Assembly (NCBI GenBank): GCA_003156795.1
Contig: PMHU01000143.1
Span: 5,741-17,056 of the forward strand
Length of the DNA stretch: 11,316 nucleotides
Direction of reading: 5' to 3'
Source: Acidimicrobiaceae bacterium
GTDB lineage: Bacteria > Actinomycetota > Acidimicrobiia > Acidimicrobiales > Palsa-688
Every line of letters starts with the position of its first letter. The stretch's first letter is position 1. Both the position numbers and the translations under genes were made by a program. The notes below the pieces were generated by a model. It had not been told where the DNA came from. It was given only the letters and a program-made list of their open reading frames with translations, and searched no databases. This document shows, piece after piece, positions 6,038 to 11,316 of the stretch.

Positions 6038-6535
6038 GTGCGAGCACTATTCACCTTCCCCGATCCTGTGAATGAGGTATCGGCCCGGCTGGTCGCCGGA
6101 GGCGTCGTGATCATGGCCGTCTGTGGTATCGCGCTCGATCAGCGGTGGCTTCCGTTCGTGATGTTCTACGGGTTCGTGGCGCGCGTGCTGACGGGTCCCA
6201 AGCTCAGCCCCTTGGGCCAGTTCGTCACGCGTGTAGTGACGCCCCGGCTACCGATCGCGCCGCGCCTGGTTTCGGGCCCGCCCAAGCGGTTCGCTCAGGG
6301 CATAGGTGTGGCCGTGACCGGGTCGGCCGCGGTCCTGACCGCGCTGGGCTACTGGACCGCAGGCGAGGTTGCGCTGGGGCTGATCATCGTGGCTGCCTTC
6401 TTAGAGTCGGTTCTCGGGTACTGCCTCGGTTGCAAGGCGTTCGGACTGCTGATGCGGGCCGGCGTCATTCCCAACGAGGTCTGCGAACGCTGCTCCGACA
6501 TATGGAGCGGACGTCACCCCGCACCCAGCGCGTAG
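6038..6535 (+). CDS. DUF4395 family membrane protein
   Basis: This 165-residue protein matches my knowledge of DUF4395: hydrophobic N-terminal segments (about 18-52), the conserved block GPKLSPLGQF (53-62), PPKRFAQGIG (81-90), two more TMs (about 87-105 and 109-128), and the family's GYCLGC element (127-132). A second CxxC (C149-E-R-C152) lies in the tail, so the end of the last TM carries two CxxC pairs, consistent with a thiol or metal role. The family has no established function. The start is GTG 6038 with an SD (AGGGGAG, 6023-6029) 8 nt upstream, 4 nt after the stop of the wall-anchored protein gene, so the two are translationally coupled. Its place in this operon suggests a link to the surface proteins, two of which carry a cysteine pair; a role in their thiol chemistry is speculation. 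Confidence 0.85.
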   Translation: MRALFTFPDPVNEVSARLVAGGVVIMAVCGIALDQRWLPFVMFYGFVARVLTGPKLSPLGQFVTRVVTPRLPIAPRLVSGPPKRFAQGIGVAVTGSAAVLTALGYWTAGEVALGLIIVAAFLESVLGYCLGCKAFGLLMRAGVIPNEVCERCSDIWSGRHPAPSA

Positions 6536-6704
6536 TCACTCACGAACTTTCGACCTGGCGTATCGGTTGGCGGCCTGGGCAGACCTAGCCGGCTGCGGAG
6601 ACGGCCGCGCTTGTACCCGCCGCGACAGATGCCGCAAAGGGCCGCCACCTTAACCATTTGGCCCGAAGTCGTTCACCTTCTGTTCATCTTGTACACCCGT
6701 CGTT
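6536..6704. other. Intergenic spacer with a long-range inverted repeat; no gene seen
   Basis: No convincing gene lies between the DUF4395 gene and the mgtC-like gene. TGGCGGCC (6568-6575) is complementary to GGCCGCCA (6640-6647) across 64 nt, and several GC-rich short self-complementary words lie between. This could be folded RNA or a weak terminator, but no U-run follows and chance pairing in GC-rich DNA is likely. Confidence 0.3.
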
Positions 6705-6710
6705 TACTAT
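6705..6710 (+). promoter_or_regulatory. Candidate -10 element of a leaderless mgtC-like transcript
   Basis: TACTAT fits the actinobacterial TAnnnT -10 consensus and ends 7 nt before ATG 6718, so transcription would begin at or right next to the start codon. GTTCAT at 6682-6687, 17 nt upstream, is a poor -35. No SD precedes the ATG, which fits leaderless translation. Confidence 0.45.
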
Positions 6711-6717
6711 AAACCGG

Positions 6718-7500
6718 ATGGTAATGGTCACCATCCCACCCGCCCATCTTCTGGCCGCGAGCTCGCTAAACAGCGAGGGCTGGCGTCAAACGGGTGAACT
6801 CAGCTTGGCGCTGCTGCTCTCCGCCTTGATCGGCCTCGAGCGGGAAATACGCCAGAAGAGCGCAGGACTACGAACCCACACCCTCGTCGGCGTCGGAGCC
6901 GCACTGTTCATGCTAATCAGCAAGTACGGATTCACCGACGTCCTCGAACCTGGTCGGGTCGTACTCGATCCGTCCCGAGTGGCCGCGCAGATCGTGACGG
7001 GGGTCGGTTTCCTCGGTGCTGGGCTCATCTTCGTCAAGCGCGATTCGGTGCGCGGCCTCAACACCGCCGCCGCGGTCTGGGTCACCGCCGCCATAGGGGC
7101 CGCGGCTGGCGCGGGACTGCCGATTCTCGCAGCGATGACCACCGTCTTGTACTTCGTGGTGGCTATGGCTTTCCCCCAGATCACCAGGCGGCTACCTCGG
7201 TCCTCGACGGCTGTTTCCGTGCTACGAGTCCGATACCCCGACGGCCGCGGCATCCTGCGCCACCTCCTCCAAGTGGCGACCTCGCGAGGGTTCGCCATCG
7301 ACGAGGTCTCCACCGAATCGCTCGGCTACCGTCAAACCGGAGTCTCGGAGCCATCAGGAACGAGCGAGCAGCGTCCCATGGTAGAAGTGACCTTGCACGT
7401 CCACGGGAGAGCGTCCGTCCATGAACTCGCGGCGGCACTCTCCGAGCTCGACGAGGTCGACGCCGTTGCGGCCGGCGACACCAACGCCATCGAGGAGTGA
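6718..7500 (+). CDS. mgtC: MgtC/SapB family membrane protein
   Basis: Read from ATG 6718 this gives 260 residues. The family's hallmark blocks are all present: ALIGLEREIRQKSAGLRTHTLVGVG (36-60), the stretch TGVGFLGAGLIF (94-105), and VRGLNTAAAVWVTAAIGAAAG (111-131). Four to five membrane segments lie in residues about 27-155. The C-terminal part (about 165-255) is soluble and resembles the ACT-like domain of longer MgtC proteins. MgtC proteins are linked to growth in low magnesium and survival in macrophages, and in Salmonella to inhibition of the F-type ATPase; they are not themselves proven Mg transporters. The frame is open from 6658 (a TTG), but ATG 6718 fits the promoter position and the family N-terminus; ATG 6724 is an alternative. 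It is monocistronic and convergent with the carbonic anhydrase gene. The function in this organism is inferred from family only. Confidence 0.9.
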   Translation: MVMVTIPPAHLLAASSLNSEGWRQTGELSLALLLSALIGLEREIRQKSAGLRTHTLVGVGAALFMLISKYGFTDVLEPGRVVLDPSRVAAQIVTGVGFLGAGLIFVKRDSVRGLNTAAAVWVTAAIGAAAGAGLPILAAMTTVLYFVVAMAFPQITRRLPRSSTAVSVLRVRYPDGRGILRHLLQVATSRGFAIDEVSTESLGYRQTGVSEPSGTSEQRPMVEVTLHVHGRASVHELAAALSELDEVDAVAAGDTNAIEE

Positions 7501-7646
7501 ATGGCCTCCCCCCAGATCGGAGACAACACTCCAGTCAAGGCCGGACACATCATCCCCGCAAGTGGCCGTCACCCATCCTCAGAACTGGTAGCTGAGAAGT
7601 CGAGGTGACTGGCGTGGTCAATCGACTCTAGACCGAGTGCCCATCT

Positions 7647-8225
7647 TTATATCGGTACTCCTGCTTTGGTCGCTTCGGTCACCTCTATGAGGCGTCCGCT
7701 TGTCACGTCGTAGATGTACCCGAATATGGGAATCCGTCCTGGCACAAGCGGGTGGGCGCGAATGCGGGCCACGTCCTCGACCACGCTTTGAGCGTTGTCT
7801 GCGATGGTGAGCCAGTCGATGTACTTCGCCTCGGTCGAACCTGGGGTGGTGCCGACGTCCTGAAAGCCGTCCGGTCCGAGTTCGGCCGTCTCGAGACTGC
7901 TCGCCAGCAAACCGCGTATTACTTCGTCGGTGAAGAACTCCATCCCGCAGTTGCTGTGGTGAATGACAAACCACTCCCGCGTCCCTAGCAGCTTGTAGGA
8001 GATCACGAGGGAGCGGATGGCATCGTCGCTGGCCCGTCCGCCCGCATTGCGGATGACGTGTGCATCGCCTTCGCTGAGTCCGGCGTATTTCGCCGGGTCC
8101 AGCCTGGCGTCCATGCAGGTCAGGATGGCGAAGTGCCGTGCTGGCGGTAGCGCCAGATCGCCTTTGGCGCCGAAACCAGCGGCGTAGTCCTCATTGGCTT
8201 GCAGGATCTCGTCTCGAATCGACAC
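7647..8225 (-). CDS. Beta-class carbonic anhydrase
   Basis: This 192-residue cytoplasmic enzyme should interconvert CO2 and bicarbonate at a zinc site. Zinc ligands are Cys37 (in CMDAR), His90 and Cys93 (in HHSNCG), and the Asp39-Arg41 dyad is intact. AHVIRNAGG (55-63) and SYKLLGTREWFVIHH (76-90) are family signatures. It resembles the mycobacterial Rv1284 type (about 163 residues) but is longer, with an extra stretch of roughly 20 residues after the HxxC motif (around 105-130). The start is GTG 8223-8225, supported by GGAAAGGA 7 nt upstream. It is convergent with the mgtC-like gene (146-nt gap, no clear terminator hairpin) and divergent from the MFS exporter gene. A strongly AT-rich stretch with a palindrome lies upstream and may control it. 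Confidence 0.92.
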   Translation of the reverse strand: MSIRDEILQANEDYAAGFGAKGDLALPPARHFAILTCMDARLDPAKYAGLSEGDAHVIRNAGGRASDDAIRSLVISYKLLGTREWFVIHHSNCGMEFFTDEVIRGLLASSLETAELGPDGFQDVGTTPGSTEAKYIDWLTIADNAQSVVEDVARIRAHPLVPGRIPIFGYIYDVTSGRLIEVTEATKAGVPI

Positions 8226-8524
8226 GGAGGCGTCCTTTCCGAACTAAAATAATATAAAAGCGATTGACTTAGTCATCTTTAACGATAGACGCCTGCTAGT
8301 CAAGGCGGTGACGTTGGAAGGCTTGGTCAGGCTGCCCAGCGATCGCGGATTCGATAGCCGAGCGGAACGGCGCTCCGGGCTCGATCTATAGAGATTGGAT
8401 GATCCTCCTGTCCAACACATCAATGGTAACGGGTACCACACAATTCGCCCTGGTTGATGGCGCAAATAGGCAAAGATCGCGAAACCAATGGCGGACGAGA
8501 GGTCGGACAGGCAGGCTATAGGTC
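8226..8524. promoter_or_regulatory. Divergent spacer between carbonic anhydrase and MFS exporter, with an 11-bp palindrome
   Basis: No gene is seen in these 299 bp. The side next to the carbonic anhydrase gene is very AT-rich (8241-8285). TGACTTAGTCA (8265-8275) is a perfect palindrome around a central T, of the size bound by MarR-type repressors. On the minus strand TTGACT sits at 8303-8298 within a related CTAGTCAAG word and could be a -35, and TATATT/TATTAT words at about 8248-8257 could be -10 elements. The exporter side has no clear promoter. A MarR-type operator fits the neighbouring drug exporter, but no regulator gene is in view. Confidence 0.4.
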
Positions 8525-10084
8525 ATGGAAAAGAAGTGGTGGACCTTGGCCGTGGTATGTGCGGCCACCTTCATGTTGTTGTTGGACGTGACCATCGTTA
8601 TCGTCGCTCTGCCGACCATCCAGTCCGGGCTGCATGCCAGCTTCAGCGACGTGCAGTGGGTGGTCGACGCCTACGCCTTGACTCTGGCTTCGGTGCTGTT
8701 GACCGCCGGTTCCCTGGCTGATCGTTACGGTCGGCGTTTCCTCTTCACCATCGGCCTCATCGTCTTCACCCTCGGTTCGTTGTTCTGCGGGGTGGCCCAG
8801 TCCCCGATCATGTTGATCCTGTCCCGCAGCGCCCAAGGAATCGGTGGGGCGATCCTCTTCGCCACCTCGCTCGCCCTTCTGGCTCAGAGCTTCCAGGGCA
8901 AGGAGCGAGGGGTGGCGTTCGGGATCTGGGGTGCAGTCACCGGGGTGGCGGTCGGTCTCGGACCGGTGCTCGGCGGAATTATCACCACTGGCATCAGTTG
9001 GCGCGGCATCTTCTTGGTCAACCTGCCAATCGGTGCGGTCGCGCTAGCCGTCACGAGGTGGCGGGTGGATGAGTCCAAGACGTCGCATGCCGCCCGACCG
9101 GACTGGGCTGGATTCGCGACCCTCACCGCTGGGATGGTCAGCCTGGTCTATGGCCTGATCCGCGCTGGCGAGATCGCTTGGGGCGACAGCGGGGTGGTCA
9201 TCTGTCTCGCCCTCGCCGCAATATTCTCGGGGGCGTTCGTAGCGGTGGAGCGCCGAGCTGAACACCCGCTGTTTGACCTGTCCTTGTTCCGCATCCCCAC
9301 TTTTGGTGGCGGATTGGCGGCAGCCTTCGCCATGAACGGTTCGCTCTACGCAATGCTCTTGTACCTCGTCCTCTACCTTCAAGACGACCTCGGCTACTCC
9401 GCCCTGGGGACGGGTCTCCGTCTGCTGCTAATGAGCGGTGTGACCCTTGTCGCGGCGACGATCGCGGGCCGACTGAGCAGCCACATGCCGGTCCGTTGGC
9501 TCATCGGGCCCGGCCTCGCCCTGGTCGGAATCGGGCTGCTACTCATGACCGGGCTCGACGGATCCAGCTCCTGGACCCACCTCATACCCGGTTTCATCGT
9601 GGCTGGCGCCGGTAGCGGGATGGTCAACCCACCGCTGGCTTCAACAGCCGTCGGCGTCGTCGCCCCCCAGCGCTCGGGCATGGCCTCAGGCGTCAACACC
9701 ACGTTCCGCCAGATCGGCATCGCCACCGGCATCGCCGCCTACGGGTCCATCTTCGCGTCCTCCCTGCAACACAAGATGGGCCAAGCTCTAGCCGGCACCC
9801 CGTCCCTACACAGGCTCTTACCAGAGGTGATCACCGACATTCGGCAAGGCAAAGCCGGCCAGGCGATCGACGCCGTACCCGAATCGCTCCGAGGTCCCCT
9901 GGTCGCAGCCATCCACTCCAGCTTCGCAAGCACCCTCGACCTTCTGCTCGTCGTCAGTGCGGTCCTCGCCCTTGTCGGCTCGGCCTGCTCCCTCGGCCTC
10001 ATCCGGTCACGGGACTTCGTAGGCCCAGACCACCACCAACCGACGCCATCATCTGCACAGCCAGTGGGCGCACCAGCAACCTAA
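8525..10084 (+). CDS. DHA2-type (14-TM) MFS drug:H+ antiporter, EmrB/QacA subfamily
   Basis: This 519-residue exporter is the usual length for 14-TM MFS drug efflux pumps. Family motifs are LDVTIVIVALP (20-30, motif D1), GSLADRYGRR (62-71, motif A), the arginine-containing RSAQGIGGAI (101-110, motif B region) and GAVTGVAVGLGPVLGG (136-151, motif C) followed by WRGIFLVNLPIG. Hydrophobic segments continue to about residue 495. An extracytoplasmic loop of about 45 residues precedes the last TM, as in EmrB-like pumps, and a polar tail of about 20 residues ends the protein. It should export amphipathic drugs or metabolites using the proton gradient; the substrate is not predictable. ATG 8525 is the natural family start, but the SD is weak (GGCAGGC about 10 nt upstream). 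It stands alone, with the next gene starting 91 nt later. Confidence 0.92.
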   Translation: MEKKWWTLAVVCAATFMLLLDVTIVIVALPTIQSGLHASFSDVQWVVDAYALTLASVLLTAGSLADRYGRRFLFTIGLIVFTLGSLFCGVAQSPIMLILSRSAQGIGGAILFATSLALLAQSFQGKERGVAFGIWGAVTGVAVGLGPVLGGIITTGISWRGIFLVNLPIGAVALAVTRWRVDESKTSHAARPDWAGFATLTAGMVSLVYGLIRAGEIAWGDSGVVICLALAAIFSGAFVAVERRAEHPLFDLSLFRIPTFGGGLAAAFAMNGSLYAMLLYLVLYLQDDLGYSALGTGLRLLLMSGVTLVAATIAGRLSSHMPVRWLIGPGLALVGIGLLLMTGLDGSSSWTHLIPGFIVAGAGSGMVNPPLASTAVGVVAPQRSGMASGVNTTFRQIGIATGIAAYGSIFASSLQHKMGQALAGTPSLHRLLPEVITDIRQGKAGQAIDAVPESLRGPLVAAIHSSFASTLDLLLVVSAVLALVGSACSLGLIRSRDFVGPDHHQPTPSSAQPVGAPAT

Positions 10085-10175
10085 AGGACGCCGGGGAGGA
10101 GGGGACTGGTAACGACGATTCGGGCTTCGCGAGCTGGTCAAGTTCGAGGGCCGGGATGCCGACATAGGTCTTGTC

Positions 10176-11316
10176 ATGGGTGAGGTCGGTCGAGGCCGCA
10201 GGCGGGTGTGGAGGTATTCGCCTCATCTAGCCATGATCGTGTTGGCGGGGATGCTGATGTCGGTCGCGGTGTTCAGCGGGGTGCTCGGTGTGTTCAACGC
10301 GACACGGGCCGAGGCCTCGAACGTCGCCCTCGGCAACCGCTATCTCGTGCTGACCGCTCCGGTAGGCCAGTTACGAGCGTCCGTCGCCGACTTTCAGGCG
10401 CTGACCGGGCCGGCGTTCTCTGGAGCGGCGCTCGGCCCCGCAGTCTTGACCGGGGGCGCCGCTGACTCCACCACCACCGACCAGTTGTATCTGAGCCTGA
10501 AGCATCTACTCGCGACGACCGGCGAAACTAGCCTGGCTCCCCATCTGGCCGCGCAGGTAGCGACCTACGATGCGGCCAGGGCCGAGCTGGCGGCGTTCTT
10601 GACGGCCGGTCCCCAGACGCCTCGGAAAGCGCAACTGGCGGCTGGGGAGATCGCCGCCGACAACAATCTCGACGCGGCGCTCGCGAACCTCCAGGCGACG
10701 ATCGCCACCCACATAGCGACCACCAACAACCAGGCCCAGGCTGCGGCCCGCGATGCCCGCGACGACCTCCTATGGTGCCTGGCTCTCGGCTTCCCCTTCG
10801 GAATCATCATTACCGCGTTGTTCGTCGGCAAAGCCCTGCGCGTCGAGCGCCGCGCCGCGCAACGCGACGCCGCGCAGGCTCAGATATCCCGGCGCAGCGA
10901 GTTTGAGGGTCGTCTGCAACAGGCTCTGGAGATGGCACGGTCGGAGAGCCCAGCGTTCGAAATGGTCGCCCAAGCGCTGGGCGAGGCCGCCCCGGCCATG
11001 CGGTCTGAGCTTCTGCTGGCAGATTCCAGCCGAGCCCACTTCCGTCAAGTCCTGACGACGCCCGCCGTTGCCGACAGCCCCGGGTGCGGTGTGATGTCCC
11101 CAGACGACTGCCCCGCCGCGAGCAGCGGCCAAACCAAGGTGTTCCCCCTCAGCACCGCCCTCGGCGCCTGCCCCTACCTGCGAGACCGGGCCTGCTCGGC
11201 GTTGTGCGTGCCAGTCAGCATCGCCGGTAACTCGGCGGGCGTGATACATGTAACGGCCGTGGACGGGACACCCCCCTCCGACTCGGTCAGGCGCGACGTC
11301 GAGGTGGTGGCCAGAC
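10176..11316 (+). CDS. Membrane sensor with periplasmic region and Cys-rich GAF domain, 3' end cut; probable diguanylate cyclase
   Basis: The visible 380 residues run off the right edge. A basic start (MGEVGRGRRRVWR) leads into TM1 (about 18-40). Next come an Ala-rich helical extracytoplasmic region of about 155 residues, TM2 (about 198-221), a charged helical linker (222-270) and a GAF-like domain (about 255-380). The GAF part has cysteines at 304, 312, 332, 340 and 344 (C-x7-C-x19-C-x7-C-x3-C) with ACPYLRDR and CSALCVPV landmarks. From memory, actinobacterial proteins with this Cys-rich GAF usually continue into a GGDEF domain that makes c-di-GMP, but that part is not in the window. The start is clear: an in-frame stop lies at 10110 and ATG 10176 is the only in-frame start before TM1, though its SD is weak. 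The signal sensed is unknown; the cysteines suggest metal, redox or Fe-S sensing (inference). Confidence 0.8.
   Translation, partial: MGEVGRGRRRVWRYSPHLAMIVLAGMLMSVAVFSGVLGVFNATRAEASNVALGNRYLVLTAPVGQLRASVADFQALTGPAFSGAALGPAVLTGGAADSTTTDQLYLSLKHLLATTGETSLAPHLAAQVATYDAARAELAAFLTAGPQTPRKAQLAAGEIAADNNLDAALANLQATIATHIATTNNQAQAAARDARDDLLWCLALGFPFGIIITALFVGKALRVERRAAQRDAAQAQISRRSEFEGRLQQALEMARSESPAFEMVAQALGEAAPAMRSELLLADSSRAHFRQVLTTPAVADSPGCGVMSPDDCPAASSGQTKVFPLSTALGACPYLRDRACSALCVPVSIAGNSAGVIHVTAVDGTPPSDSVRRDVEVVAR

Noticed and set aside
6568..6647. Mg-sensing riboswitch ahead of the mgtC-like gene
   Set aside because: Only one 8-bp inverted repeat and GC-rich noise are visible, no M-box features are recognised, and a -10 right before the ATG suggests a leaderless mRNA.
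7501..7646. Rho-independent terminator between the convergent mgtC-like and carbonic anhydrase genes
   Set aside because: The best stem (ACCGA with TCGGT near 7631-7655) is only 5 bp with a long loop and no T-run, so it is not supportable.
8244..8465. 73-codon minus-strand frame in the spacer before the MFS gene
   Set aside because: Crosses the promoter-like AT-rich block and palindrome, has no SD or motif, and encodes no recognisable protein.

Overview
The window looks like a piece of a high-G+C actinobacterial chromosome. Codons are strongly G/C-ended, GTG and TTG starts occur, an LAxTG-type sorting signal is present, and a beta-carbonic anhydrase, a DUF4395 protein and a Cys-rich GAF sensor of types I associate with mycobacteria and relatives are all here. 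I cannot place it below class level. I see no tRNA, rRNA, CRISPR array, transposase or phage gene.

Left part (1-4136, all minus strand): the 5' part of an FAD/NAD(P)-binding oxidoreductase runs off the left edge. Upstream of it lies a tightly coupled four-gene operon. In transcription order this encodes a 4-TM membrane protein built from a duplicated two-TM module, a lipoprotein of an unrecognised family, an ABC ATPase and an ABC-2-type permease. Gene joints are an ATGA overlap, a 2-nt gap and a roughly 31-nt overlap, so this is almost certainly one transcript.

Middle (4231-6535, plus strand): a divergent three-gene operon encodes a secreted protein, a cell-wall-anchored protein and a DUF4395 membrane protein. 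The secreted and wall-anchored proteins carry the same roughly 190-residue domain as the lipoprotein in the opposite operon. One domain therefore appears three times, in three delivery formats (lipidated, freely secreted, sortase-anchored), around one AT-rich divergent promoter region. That region contains CTAG-centred repeats, and the same CTAGTAAT word occurs twice upstream of the FAD gene. The combination of paralogous surface proteins, duplicated-module membrane protein, ABC exporter and cysteine-bearing DUF4395 protein is the best candidate here for an undescribed cell-envelope system. I do not recognise the shared domain and assign it no biochemical function.

Right part (6718-11316): individual genes follow: mgtC-like (plus, probably leaderless), a beta-carbonic anhydrase (minus), a 14-TM DHA2-type drug exporter (plus), and the 5' part of a membrane sensor with a periplasmic region and a Cys-rich GAF domain that runs off the right edge (probably a diguanylate cyclase, although the GGDEF part is not in view). 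The carbonic anhydrase and exporter are divergent across a 299-bp spacer holding an 11-bp palindrome that could be an operator. These genes look like ordinary accessory or housekeeping content.
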